A stretch of DNA of 64,000 bases from Telmatactis stephensoni (Eukaryota; Cnidaria; Anthozoa; Actiniaria; Isophelliidae), in assembly GCA_029948255.1 (NCBI GenBank), contig JALIZF010001885.1:124001-188000 (forward strand). The letters are read 5' to 3'. The position numbers and the translations under genes were made by a program. This document shows, piece after piece, positions 39,230-59,798 of the stretch. The notes beneath the pieces were generated by a model. It was not told the DNA's origin and made no database searches. It saw nothing but the letters and a program-made list of their open reading frames with translations. Positions within the stretch are counted from its first letter, which is position 1. Every line of letters starts with the position of its first letter.

Positions 39230-40590
39230 CCGGGGGGAGGGGGGGGGGGGTACTCCTTCCAGTTTTGGGTAGGAATGTGCCGCTGAGCCCCTCGGACCCT
39301 GACCCTGTTCCAGAGCAAAATTTCCAACATTGATACCCTGTTCCAGAGTAAATGCCTGCCTCATTTCATTGCTTCCAGCCAAGTTGACGTGTCGTTAATT
39401 AACCCCTTTTAGCCCGGCCTTTTAGACGAACTTTTATAAATAGATACCCTGTTTCAGAGAGTAATCACGATTCTTATATACCTGTTCCAGAGTAAAATTG
39501 CTGAAAACCCTACCCTGTTTGGCGGCACGTACCCGTATAGCAAATATAGGAGGGTCTCAATGGGGTTAAGCGTGAGTCGTGAAACGCTTAAAAATTAACC
39601 GTGAGTCGTGAAAATTCGAAAAAGGTAATCGTGAGCCGTGAATAATTTTTTGTAGCGTGAGCCGTGATTTTCGTTTTTTATAGTGCATTTAAGTGGTCTA
39701 AAGTCTAGGTGAACTTTCCTGTGGCGCTGGGGCATGAGACCAATGACATTTGAGCGTTGCCTGGTCTTCCTGGGCGAGTTGACTAGGCGTCATCCAGGCG
39801 CTCACTATGTCACTCTTGGTGGTCTTTGTCCAGGCGTCTCAGTTTTTACTCTCCTCAGTGTGTCAGTGATTGACTAACTTGTGTAATTCGTGTGATAGTT
39901 TTTGCTTCGACTTGTACTTGTACTCGAATACTTAGAAAACTCTTGTGTTTATAAGACCATGTCCGTCATAAGAGGCATGGTAAGCTTCTATCGGACGGGT
40001 GAAGAGAAGCCCTGTGCCTTTGATCAACGATCTCAAGAGGCAAATAATTGATGACCTGGGCCTCAAGGAACAGGCCAAAACGTTCGGCTTGGGTTTATTT
40101 GAACTCAAGCTATATCCTCTGGCAAAGATGCATGGGCGGAAGGATTGAAAATTTTCGGATTGCTACCCAACAACAGTTTGACTTGGAGTTTCCATTACTA
40201 GTAGGAACCGATGGCGAAGCTATGTGTAACTTTGTATAGTTAGTTGGTCTTAGTTGTCTTAGTCGACTCATCGAAGATAATCAATTCTGACGAATTTTAT
40301 TTTAATAACTAACTAGACGCATCATCGTGATTGTTCATATTACACAAATGCATAGTCTTTACTAATTTATGGCAGTCGCTAAGGCCCAAGAGTGTTTGAA
40401 AACATGTCAAGCGAAAACGATTTTTTTCTTCATGCTATATCGCAAATTCTTCAAAACGCTCAAGTTAACCGTGATTCGGAAAAATTAACCGTGAGTCGTG
40501 AAAGAGCGAATTTTTTAAGCGTGAGTCGTGACTGATACCCCCCATCGAGACCCTCATATAGGGAGTACCCCCCCCCCCCCCCCCTCCCGG
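39230..40590. mobile_element. Non-autonomous element with poly-G inverted ends and 8-bp target duplication
   Basis: Ends CCGGGGGGAGGGG...GTACTCC and the inverse GGGAGTACCCC...CCCTCCCGG. Flanked directly by CATCAATC at 39222-39229 and 40591-40598, an 8-bp duplication typical of hAT transposons. Subterminal GTGAGTCGTGAAA repeats occur at both sides (39566-39665, 40466-40530). Contains a 49-codon coding-like stretch (39999-40148). Confidence 0.75.
39999..40148 (+). pseudogene. Coding-like fragment inside the transposon
   Basis: A frame reading PVPLINDLKRQIIDDLGLKE and GLGLFELKLYPLA before a TGA has amino-acid composition like a real protein. Just upstream is ATGTCCGTCATAAGAGGCAT G/GTAAGC, a start-plus-donor look-alike. 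No family recognised; could be a captured host exon or chance. Confidence 0.25.
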
Positions 40591-41995
40591 CATCAATCGT
40601 AATATATATTTGAAACTTCGGACGTCAAATGAAATTAAAATCTGCGATAGATCACAGTCATGCGTCGTGGCATGTGTTTTTATGACCATTTTATCTAGCA
40701 ATGTTGCTTTGCCAAATTCAAATTGACAAACTGTCAAGTAATTGAAAACACCATGTTCACACAGACACCTATTATTTGCTAAATACTGTGCAAAATTTCT
40801 CTGTGCAAATATATGATCCTATTTATAAGTAAACACTCTAATGTTCAGCTTTATCCACCAGTACAACTGTGTTTGCGTTTAGTAACTGCTAACATTTACA
40901 GGGTGTCTCGAAAGGTTAATATACGCTGATTTTCATTCTCTTATTTTGACTAATGGAAAGCATTTTCTGGAGCTTTTTAAAAAGTCATGTAGTTTGTTTT
41001 TAGTTTTAATGAAAGTTAGACATGATTAATGCATTTTAATCTCAAAACGAGCGGCTCTTTTTAAATATGCGTGATTTCAATTACAAGCTCAATGATGTAC
41101 AGTGAGACTTTCTGGAAAGTTTGCCAAATAAAACTCAAAAATACTCGGAAAATGGGAATGTCAGTATTAAGCACTCGTCCTGCAAAAAGTGCCATTTTTC
41201 AACACTCCAAGATCCATCGCGATATCATGTTTGATACCGCGGTTGTTAAATAATGCCGTGAGTAAAAAAACAAATTAAGGAGACCACGTAGGCTGCTGCT
41301 GAGATTCCTCACATAAATAAAGAACACAACATAGAAGAAATCCTAAGAATTGGGGTAATATAAACCAGGGCCATTTATTAATAAAAAAATTATTGCAGTT
41401 AAAAGCAGGGGTTTGAAGTTTTGAGACCCGGTCCATTCTGGCCGGTACAGGTGTAACGTCTGCTTCTTTGAGTGAATTCCTTTAGCAATTTCACTTCCAT
41501 GCCAGTGACTTCATCCGAAGGGTAGCACAGAAGTTTTGCCAGCAATTTTATTCGAATTTAATTATCTGTAGGAGTTTTTAGCGCGAAATTTTCGAGTGAA
41601 TTAGTTAATTATACGATCTAGATATGGTAGACGTGGTACATATAGCATGATTTAATTTGCAATTGCGCGCTGAAAGAAGTTTGTTGTTGGCAAACTGAAT
41701 CTTGAAAACAAAAGTTCCAGTTGTTCCTTCTGTCAACATGGTTTGAATAAGAATTTATGTACTCATATATACTGCAGCTTTGCAAACCCGTTTTTCTTAC
41801 AATTTTAATATATTTTGTTTTTGAAAAAAGGCTACCGACATGATAGCAGCCCAGGACGATTTTCTATACGTTCACAAGTTTAACTGTAAAAGTTATGTTT
41901 AAATTCAAAAAAGATTTTAAGCTTATTATAAAGTAAAATCCTAGAAACCAATTCTTTCTCGAAACTTTGTATAGCCTTTTGAGTGTAAAAGTCCA

Positions 41996-42550
41996 GGCTC
42001 CGGTTGCACGAATCGAAGGGTGGATGACACCGGGGGGGGGGGGGGGGGGGGGGGGAATCCTATATATAAGAGGACGGGGATGCTCGTCGGAAATTTTAAA
42101 AATGATTCCTAAAAGGTACCTGGGTGGGAGTGGCAACAATTCATTTCTACCCCTAAAAGGTGCCAATTCAAAAACAACAATAAAGAATTAAAGTAATGAA
42201 ACATTTGTTATCGATGTGCTTTGAAGATTCAATTCAGATCATCGAGATCGTCCCTTAGCTTTCATGCTTATTTTAGGTAGTTTATTTACCCCAAAACAGT
42301 CCCTAAAAGGTACCAGCTATGTCTCTGGTAGTCCAATTAAGTCTGAGACACCCTAAAAGGTACGAGATTGCAGATTTTGACCCCTAAAAGGTACGACGAG
42401 CATCCCCGTCCATTTACGATCGGAGTTCCCCCCCCCCCGGGGGGTGGATAACACTAACCTGTTGGATAAATACTCATCCATTGGATATAAACTGATGGCG
42501 TGTAAGGATTTATCCAGCTGATAGAGCTATTCACCCTTTGTGCAACAGGG
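41996..42550. mobile_element. Outer inverted element (CGGTTGCACGAATCGAAGGGT) with inner insertion
   Basis: CTCCGGTTGCACGAATCGAA..GGGTGGAT on the left, TTCACCCTTTGTGCAAC on the right. A relative at 45712-45850 (CGGTTGTACGAAGGTTGGAT) lacks the insertion. The inner element is 42031-42444. Confidence 0.6.
42031..42444. mobile_element. Poly-G element (GACGGGGATGCTCGTCGG), copy 1
   Basis: G25 run, then GAGGACGGGGATGCTCGTCG; right end CGACGAGCATCCCCGTCC..then CCCCCCCCCGG. Interior has repeated CCTAAAAGGTACC. Flanks GTGGATGACAC and GTGGATAACAC resemble a target duplication. Second copy at 61715-62116. Confidence 0.7.
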
Positions 42551-42901
42551 ACGACCAGACTCATAATGCTATAAAAATAATTTGTCGCCAATCAACCAAT
42601 CGGATTTACTTGTGTCATTTTGAGCGTTATCCAATGTATTCCAGCCAATCACGGAACTTTTCTTCAGCAGCATATCTTTGGTACAGGTCAGTTGTGATTT
42701 TCATTCGTGCATTCATTGCAGCGAACAGTGAACAGTTTCTGTTTGTTTGTAGCTTTGGTTGGCCAGTAAGGTAGGATGTTAAGGGAGCTTTTAACTTTTT
42801 CGCCTCCCGTTAATATGGCACTAATGACGAGCTAGGCAAGTTCATTGCAGTACAAACTTTTTTTAAAATGAGCTCCTCTCTTTTCAGTGAAGAAATTCAA
42901 A

Positions 42902-43991
42902 ATGAAAGGCGCGATGATATTTATGCTGGTTCTTGTAACACTTGTGAATGCTATGCCGCTAATGGAAAGTGACGGTAAGTTAGGACAATCATCTTTTGCC
43001 ATTTTTTCCTATCGACTACTCGGTATCTTTTTGCATCAATTCCTTTTTTTATTCAACAGACTGAATTGCCAGTGTTTTCCTTCTGCAATTTGCTTTTGAA
43101 TAAAAAGCTAAAGTCGTGGGAAGGGATGAGGGGGGTTAACCCTTTACCATTTTTGCTTCCATTGTTAAGAAATAAGGTACCATTTTCAACTAAAAAAATG
43201 ATACTCCTTTCAAATCCTCATTGATTATTCATGTGTGAGCCAGCCAATTAGAAAGTCCGATCCTTAGATACTCGGCTGCGCCTCGAACTGGAACTAATTA
43301 TGCGGACGACTTGAAACCCCGTCAAGTCCTCATTGTCGGATTCTAAACATTACTTCAGAATACAAGCCTCGAAACGTCAGTAATGTTATTATTCTTCTAT
43401 ATGGTGTTACATCACTTTGCCTGATGAAGCATGAAAAAGGTACCCTCTTATATATCTCCATGCATATCGTGAAAAGGCTACCCTATCGGACGGATCTGAG
43501 TTTCCTCCCGGCCCTTGATAAGGAGTACTTCCCCTCAAGGGTGTTTGTTTCTTTTTATTCTATTTTATATATCTTTTTTCACAATAGTTTCCCATAACGT
43601 GAACGGTAGTCAACTGTAGTGCATGCACACAGCATTGATACATCACATGATCAGCAAATAATAGATAAACAGTAGAATTCAATAGGGTGATGTAGGGGAT
43701 AACTAACGTGGTAGCTCCGATAATTATATTCTGGACTTTCTTAGTTTATCTAAATGTCTCAATTCTAGAGATGGATGCCGAGGTACGCTCGTGTTACATC
43801 TACCATGGTGTCTATGGCACATGTAAAGAGAGATGTAACAAAAGCGAGAAGACGATGGCTGGAATGGGAGAATGTAGAGGACTTCTTTGCTGCTACAAGG
43901 GATGTAAGTAATGTGTGCAAAAACTCGACTGTGACTCTGGCACTTGCATATTCACAAAATGATTCTTTTCTTTTCAGATCCCGGCAAATAG
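42902..43991 (+). CDS. Secreted six-cysteine beta-defensin-like peptide
   Basis: Three coding exons: 42902-42974, 43769-43903, 43978-43991 (73 residues). Exon 1 encodes a signal peptide (MKGAMIFMLVLVTLVNA) and a short propeptide. Exon 2 holds all six cysteines with spacing C-x9-C-x3-C-x12-C-x4-C-C, the beta-defensin/big-defensin arrangement apart from a longer first loop. Exon 3 adds the last residues and TAG. The donor GTAAGT at 43904 and acceptor TTTTCAG at 43977 are strong; reading through instead would add a seventh cysteine, so splicing is favoured. ATG 42902 follows an acceptor-like CTCTTTTCAG, hinting at an upstream 5' UTR exon. AATAAA at 44106. Probable antimicrobial or immune peptide; the same fold is also used by ion-channel modulators in cnidarians and reptiles, so role is inference. 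Confidence 0.7.
43344..43388 (+). ncRNA. Hammerhead-like motif with 8-bp stem I
   Basis: ACATTACT ... GAAACGTC AGTAATGT: perfect 8-nt complementary arms bracket a degenerate core (TCAGAATA where CUGANGA is expected) and GAAAC-GUC. In the first intron of the defensin-like gene. Probably a decayed ribozyme of a retroelement. Confidence 0.35.
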
Positions 43992-44105
43992 TAGTGAGGT
44001 GCTAAATCAAAAGCTAAGTTTTCGAGCACTAATCCTGGGTCAAACAGCCATCTGGCTTATAATTTAATTTTAATTTATATCTGGCTTGTAGTTTCAGTGA
44101 AATCA

Positions 44106-44111
44106 AATAAA
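44106..44111 (+). promoter_or_regulatory. AATAAA poly(A) signal of defensin-like gene
   Basis: Canonical hexamer 115 bp after the TAG at 43989-43991. Confidence 0.6.
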
Positions 44112-44883
44112 ACAGATTTTTAAAAGGTAATTACGTGTAATTATGTACGTGAGAAATGAGAGTCTTGGGCTCTGTTTCTGCTCTTTTTGAACGCTGACGA
44201 CAGTATTTCATGAAAGACTCCATGAATTGTCCTGGACAGTGGTTGGTTTTTGAAAATGAAATTAAATATAATTCAATTTTTCAAAAATTGATATCTGAAT
44301 GAACGAAACGCCCACGAACCAATCTGAACCAATTAATCAGCAAAACACAATTCCAAAAAAAGTAGAATTTCCAATTTTTAAAATGTTTTTCCTGGACTTC
44401 TAAACTCTTGAATTCGTTTTTTGTAGTCTTTTTGGATTTTCACAGCGGGCTGGTATCCTCTGGATACCGGACCGTGCATGGTCAGAGATAGGAAATTCTG
44501 GACTGGTCGCGAACCAATCAGATCGCGCGATTTCCGAGGATACCGGACCGGAAAAAAATAATAACAAATATTGACCGTAAAAGGCAGATATTTCTCCGAA
44601 TAGTTCATATATTCGTGAAAATTAAATCGACTAAAAGAAGTCAAGTAAGCCCTCGGGCATTTGCGTTATGTCTTCGTGAATCGGCTTCGGGCTAACTTCG
44701 GGAAATTCGAATTTCATACTTACTTACACACTCGATGACATAGTGGTTACGGCTTTACAAGCTAGTAACCACAAAAACAAACAAACAAACAACAACAACC
44801 ACGTCATTCGTTGTTATAAATAAATAATTAAATAAATAAAAAACACAATCAGGAGGAATCTGAGGGTGCGTCTCCAAGGAAAA

Positions 44884-45410
44884 CTTAGTCCAGTCCCAGA
44901 TTCTCTTTCTTGCCGCTCCAGGACTCGCGGAGAAAGAGAGTCCAGTATAACTTGCATTCGCATGTCAGCTTAGTGACCACGCGATCACCACATGAATGTG
45001 GTGATCGCGTGGTTACAAATCCTAAAGTCATCTGATGATTCAAGATGGCTGAAGAAGAAAGTGTTTTGTATACACGATATTAGTCTCATTTCGGAAAGCC
45101 ATTTGTTGATTCAGTGAGCTATGCACTTGGAAAAACCAACTATAATCTTTTACCAAAGTTTGAGCAGTTACAGGCCATTTACGGATGGACAGTTGTGAAA
45201 GACGTATTTGTGAATTTTTCGATACGCATCACTACCACTGCTACCAAACACTGACATTTGCATATTGCAAGCTCGCAAAATACTAATTAATCAATTAATT
45301 GGCTCATTTTGCACATGCGCATGCAAGTTATACTGGACTCTCTTTCTCCGCGAGTCCTGGAGCGGCAAGAAAGAGAGTCTGGGACTGGACTAAGGAAAAC
45401 TGTGCTGTCT
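44884..45410. mobile_element. Foldback element (AGTCCAGTCCCAGA..)
   Basis: Arms at 44884-44965 and 45315-45402: AGTCCAGTCCCAGATTCTCT..CCAGGACTCGCGGAGAAAGA versus their inverse. A separate perfect hairpin (GACCACGCGATCACCACAT / ATGTGGTGATCGCGTGGT) sits inside at 44975-45020. Confidence 0.75.
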
Positions 45411-45674
45411 GCGATGTGACGTCACAATTCGTCAACATGGCCGCTAAAGATTGCAATTCGCAGGTTTCCTTGCAGTTTTTACACCCAGAACTTCCAAGTA
45501 TATTTCTGAAAACCCACTAGAAATTGGCGGAAATATATAAGCTTGGATTGGTCAATTTCCCTCTCACCTTAGCTTTGGTGATCTTTTTAGACTCTTTTAT
45601 CCCTTCTCCCTAAACCATTCCTTTCCACTCCTACAAAATGGCGGAAGCAACTTAGATTGGTTCATTTTACAACT

Positions 45675-45962
45675 TAGGGTGTTTTCCATTAAGTGGAACC
45701 AACCGACCAGGGCCCGGTTGTACGAAGGTTGGATAAAGTTATCCACCGGATAAGAGTTATCCACTGTATAGATTTTGTATAGATTTTATCCGCTGGATAA
45801 GGATTTATCCGCTGGATAGCGCTATTCACCCTTCGTACAACCGCCCCCAGAACAGCCAGTTCTTAAATGGTACATGTAAATTCCTAGTTCTGGCTGGAAT
45901 CAGTCCTAAGAAATCAGGCCGTTCTGGCCGGTTGGTTCCACTAAATGGAAAGCACTCTTAGT
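45675..45962. mobile_element. Nested foldbacks (TTTCCATTAAGTGGAACC outer, CGGTTGTACGAAGG inner)
   Basis: GTTTTCCATTAAGTGGAACC..AACCGACCAG and CGGTTGGTTCCACTAAATGG..AAAGCAC form the outer pair. Between them 45712-45850 is CCCGGTTGTACGAAGGTTGG..CTTCGTACAACCG with TTATCCACCGGATAA subpalindromes. Confidence 0.7.
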
Positions 45963-45964
45963 CT

Positions 45965-46225
45965 AGAGCAATAACACTTAAACCGTGAAATAACTTAGTA
46001 ACTAAATAGAGACAAATAGTAGTAAAACCCTTTGTTTTCTATTGTTTCATTAGTACTATTTGTACTTTTTAGTTAGAGTCGTTACACTTAACCCGTGAAA
46101 CACTAAATGAATTTTAGTGTGTAATAGTTCAATAGAGACAAAAGAGAACAATGGAAATAAGGTTTACTAGTAACTAGTAGTCTACTATTTCACGGGTTAA
46201 GTGTAATCACTCTAGTACATGTTTC
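45965..46225. repeat. Foldback (AACACTTAAACCGTGAAATA)
   Basis: AGAGCAATAACACTTAAACC..GTGAAAT inverted at ATTTCACGGGTTAAGTGTAATCACTCT; interior AAACACTAAATGAATTTTAG. A further GGGCCCGTGAAACACCCGAT palindrome follows to about 46440. Confidence 0.6.
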
Positions 46226-46440
46226 ATGGTTTTAGTGCTATCGCTCTACTGGGGCCCGTGAAACACCCGATACATTTACGGGCCCGTTAACTTACCCGAT
46301 AAAGTTTCCGGATTTCTCTTGAAGCGCGCGTTATATTCAATTCTTTTATTTTACGGGCAAGTTACGGCTGCCTTTACATTCCCGTAAACTAACAACACGT
46401 AAAGTTATCACGTCTATCGTTATCGGGTGCTCCGTCCCCG

Positions 46441-47599
46441 GTCCCCGACTTTACAAGCCATTAAAAATTTTACATTTAACCAGTCCATACTCATCAAACG
46501 TAGAATACTTTCTTTTTAAAGCGTTTCATCGTAAATTTTTATTTGTATTCTTGAAAGAAAACTTTAAATAGCCTAAATTTAAAAATGCTGGCTTAAAATT
46601 TTTCTAATTTTTAGAAAGGTAATTTCTTCTCATTTATATGTTATTTACATATTCCAACAATATTTTTCCTTATCTATGCTTTGAAAATGAATCCAATCCT
46701 TGTTTGTTAAATAACAAAATTGTCTTCATGTATACACATCATAATCAAGAGCACAAATTCTCATCATATTATTTAACCGCAAAAATTGGGATTATCATAT
46801 AACTTCTGTCATCAAAGTGATGGCAGTATTACTATTACTATTACGATGAATTTATAAAATTATCACCATCATCACATTGTATCATAATTTATACTTTCAT
46901 TACGATTTCACTTGGGCATCATAAGTAAACACTGCGGTTATATTTCTGCGCATGCGTGAGATTTGTTAAGCATCCGCGCATTGGCCAAAGGAATCCCAAG
47001 CAATATATTTTAGAATTCTTATCATTAGATTTTGAGCCTGGGTGCAAATAGTAAAATACCAGGTGCATAAGGCAGGCAACAGAATTACCACAACGTCCTT
47101 AAACTGATTTTTGGGGACTGAGTTTGGCTTGTTTGGCACTAGTTTTGCCCGCAAAGATTTGTTTGTTTACATTTCCGAGGTTTCAAATGGTATACATGCA
47201 CCGTCATAAAAAAGGTTGTAGCTAGGACAGAATGAAGTGACCCAAAATTTGGAATATCCTGTAAAAGTATGTCATCTTTCTGTTGACAAGTGTTCATCTT
47301 CATTGTCGTTACCCTCTTCTTCTATTCTTACTGTAATTGGAAATCTCTCCACTCGACAACCTGTCAAACAAAGAATGCCCGTTACTAAAGCAAAGTGTAA
47401 AACAAGCTTATTTAGAGGGGATGTCAGATGATACATACTTTAAAGCTAAGAGTAGGTCCGATGGAGAATCAAATCCCGACCTCCCACCCAAAAGATTACA
47501 TTGTGACCTTGTGAACATCCTGAGTTTCATTTAATCAACGGCATATCCGAGATGTGGTAATGTGGAAGTGTGTATATCAATATCTTCTTATCAATAAGA
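46441..47599. other. Intergenic, no gene recognised
   Basis: AT-rich; contains (ATTACT)n near 46825 and no domain-bearing frame on either strand. I searched its minus strand for the missing PFKFB C-terminal exons and saw none. Confidence 0.5.
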
Positions 47600-47850
47600 T
47601 TGCCATTTTCTGTGCGTCTGTACTCTAATAGATGCACAGATGACGTCAAAATGTGGTGAGAACAAAAATTACGAACAGACCCACGGAAAAATGGAAACTA
47701 TTTGTTTTATGTAATATCCATAGAAACATGCAAGATATCAGAGTGCGCGTAAGATTCAATGACTTCATCTATGCTTGTGTACTGTAATCACATACAGTTC
47801 TCGACCAATCAGAGCGTGCATAATGTACTAGTTATTATATAAATTACCAT
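47600..47850. mobile_element. GATGCACAGATGACGTC MITE, copy 4 (one arm deleted)
   Basis: CTGTACTCTAATAGATGCAC, AGATGACGTCAAAATGTGGT, then directly CCACGGAAAAATGGAAACTA and the TATTATATAAA end. The CGCCACGAGACG centre and right arm are missing. Confidence 0.7.
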
Positions 47851-48269
47851 AAGCTATCGGTGTCAACTTGAACACTGTATTCAAAGGAATGTCAAGAAAT
47901 GGCAATTCATCTAAAAACATTGACAAAAAGAAAACGTAAGTGAAAAGGTCCTTGTTGCATCTAGCGCACACAAAAAACGTGAGTTGACATACCATGTGTC
48001 TGCTCAGTGAAATATGCCATCAGAATTTGAATAACAGGCTAAAGGGAGGGAAAAAATGGGAAAATTATAATAATGACAGTTTGACTAGTTCTATATGCAA
48101 GCAAAGTAGCAAGGAATGAAGATTACACGTTTTATCATATTCCTATCACATTTACTGCTATATTAGACCTTTATCATCCTAGCATGACATTATATTTGAT
48201 TCATTGGAAAAAAGAAATTTTTCATGAAATTTGTTACACTGATAGTAAAACTTCAGATTCAAATAGACT

Positions 48270-48425
48270 GCCCCCTAAACTGATGGAGATATGAATTTTT
48301 GAAAAAAAGCATTCTTGGAAAGAAATGTATGTGCACAGGCATCGCATCCCCAGAGAGCCTGGACACATACATTTCTTTGCAAAATTCAGCTTCAAAAATT
48401 AATAATATCTTCATCAGTTTAGAGA
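48270..48425. mobile_element. Foldback (CTGATGGAGATATGAATTTTTG)
   Basis: AAACTGATGGAGATATGAAT..AGAAATGTATGTGCACAGGC and the inverse GACACATACATTTCTTTGCA..CTTCATCAGTTTAG. Lies just downstream of the last PFKFB exon found. Confidence 0.65.
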
Positions 48426-48541
48426 CAATCTCCAAGAAACTGCAATTTTATTATTATCAAAATTATTTGACAAATTTGATAGTAAATTCCATTTCCCAAT
48501 AAATGAATATCTTAAACACAAACTGGCTATATTACACAAAC

Positions 48542-57870
<9,329 letters not shown>

Positions 57871-58657
57871 TTCTGCAGATACGGTATTGGAAAAACTAAA
57901 GCATTTTGGACAAAATTAGTGCTTCATACATGTATAAATAAACAACGCTTTGGCTCGCTACTGTTCACGTGTTTGTCACGCGCATGTCACGCACTTTGTG
58001 TACGAAACCACGTGGTCGTACTTTCCTGATCATGTGATAATATCCAAAATTTGCTATTTGTGGCCTCACAGGTCGGTCGTACCGAATTTTCCTGATAAAC
58101 CGGTTGAAAAACCTGCTGGGAACAGGGAATAGATTATCCATATTTGGGTACAATAGACGGCCAAGAGTGACAGGTGGTTAATTATACTCATGTGGTTTGT
58201 GGCAGCTTTCAGAGGAATATTAGATTACTTGAAGGAGAAATTATTCAGTAGACAAAAATTTATTTCAAAACACACAAGGCAAATACAAAAATTGTGCTTT
58301 TTTTCTACTGTTTTAAATTATCTAAAGGTTAGAAACCAAAAAGAAAAACATTATTTTTTCCTTTCATTCAATATCCCAGTAATACAATCTTTCAGGATCC
58401 CGTATACCTTTTGCATGAAACGTGAATGGCTGATTTATTTTGACATGAAACGTGATTTAAGGTCTAAAATCTATTTGCATCCACGTGAAAACAATTTTTT
58501 TTTGTGAATGTGAAAGAGATTTTTAATTATCCATGACACATGAAAAGACCAAATATTTTTGCATGATTTCATTTTGCAAAGGGAATAGGGGATCTTCATC
58601 TTCAGTAGGGCAGCTTTCACATGACTATATATTAAATACTGTTTAGCCATTGGGCAT
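57871..58657. other. Spacer upstream of PFKFB (promoter region)
   Basis: Holds the 5' flank of PFKFB; palindromic CACGTGTTTGTCACGCGCAT and CCACGTGG E-box-like motifs at 57966-58015. No TATA box stands out. Confidence 0.4.
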
Positions 58658-58912
58658 TGACGACTTTCAAAAATGGCGGCCTAGTACATGAGAACAAGGC
58701 CACAAAGGCCTAATGTTAACAGAAAATAAGCGTGGCAAAACTTCTATTTCTATCAAAGATGATGTGTTCCTCTTCCTTTTGAAATAACTATTTTCGGTGC
58801 ATTTTACAGGATATACTTAATTAATAGACTCATTTGATGCCATGATAATTTTGAGGCCTTTCTGGCCTCAGTCTTGTGAACAATGAGCCGCCATTTTTGA
58901 AAGCCGTCTATG
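58658..58912. mobile_element. Palindromic element (GACTTTCAAAAATGGCGGCC), uninterrupted copy
   Basis: Ends CGACTTTCAAAAATGGCGGC and GCCGCCATTTTTGAAAGCCG; internal AAGGCCACAAAGGCCT and GAGGCCTTTCTGGCCTC. It is the empty-site counterpart, in inverse orientation, of 22584-22985. Confidence 0.8.
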
Positions 58913-59306
58913 GTATGGTGGCAACAGGAATTTGAAATGTTTTTTTATGCCATTAGCCACTTTCATACCGTGAGGACTGGGTATGAGTCCGTCAAATTTT
59001 GACAATGGAAACAAGTCCCAGAGTCTGGTGTTAATTGAGTTGATATTGAACAACAACATTTACTGTGGAAAAATGCTAGAATTTACAAAGAAATGTATGG
59101 TTGTAAAATTTGAGGCACTAGTACCCAGTCTCCATGGTATGAAAGTGGCTAATGGCATTAGTATTGCATTTTCTTACTCATGTAAGAATTTTTTCCCGAG
59201 CATTTCAATCTATACACAGTTATTATATTCATGTAAAAAGCTGCTCTGTGATTTTTCAATGAATAAGGTTGAGTCAAAATGTTATCACACCCTGGAGATA
59301 CTCCCT

Positions 59307-59483
59307 TAGAGCGATATTCATATGACTGTGAAAATGGCACTGCACAGTAAGTTATTGCTGACTTTCATATCAAGCAAGGGATTGGGTACCAGTTCCTGGA
59401 ATTTCAAATGTTTTTATAGACATCACGGCAAGTGAGTCATGGTACAATGCAGTCCGTTACACACTCATACGAAATCTACTCTA
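59307..59483. mobile_element. AGATTTCGTATGA MITE, copy 3
   Basis: TTAGAGCGATATTCATATGA to CACTCATACGAAATCTACTC-TA; the interior CTGTGAAAATGGCAC and GAATTTCAAATGTTTTTATA match 657-814. Confidence 0.7.
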
Positions 59484-59735
59484 AACAGTTATGTACAGTG
59501 CTATAGTATATAGTTTTGAATATTTTGGTCTGGGTTAGTAGGCCTTTCGAGGTGTTGTTCTTAATTTGTGATATTTCCAAATAATTCTAAATATTACATA
59601 TTATTGTATCTTAATTCCCATCATTATTTCTTGTAATACCCCCCCCCCCCAAACCCGAGTACATATCAACTAATATACAAGTATGTGAGAGTACCTCCCT
59701 CAAGATCAAAAGTCATTGATATGTACATAATTATG

Positions 59736-59741
59736 TTTATT
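59736..59741 (-). promoter_or_regulatory. AATAAA poly(A) signal of the phosphatase gene
   Basis: TTTATT on plus, 58 bp past the stop codon at 59799-59801. Confidence 0.5.
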
Positions 59742-59798
59742 TTTATTTGATTAATAATTATTATTTACACTCATCTGATGATCTTGTAGTGTTATACA

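Noticed and set aside
47237..47534. Plus-strand frames near 47,300 (LSNKECPLLKQSVKQAYLEG)
   Set aside because: No recognisable domain, no fitting splice partners; left unannotated.
48414..48530. Candidate continuation of PFKFB after SHQ (ASLCLRYSFIGK)
   Set aside because: Superficially like AVMRCLLAYFLDK but would need a 15-bp intron and the phase fails; the exact continuation meets TAG.
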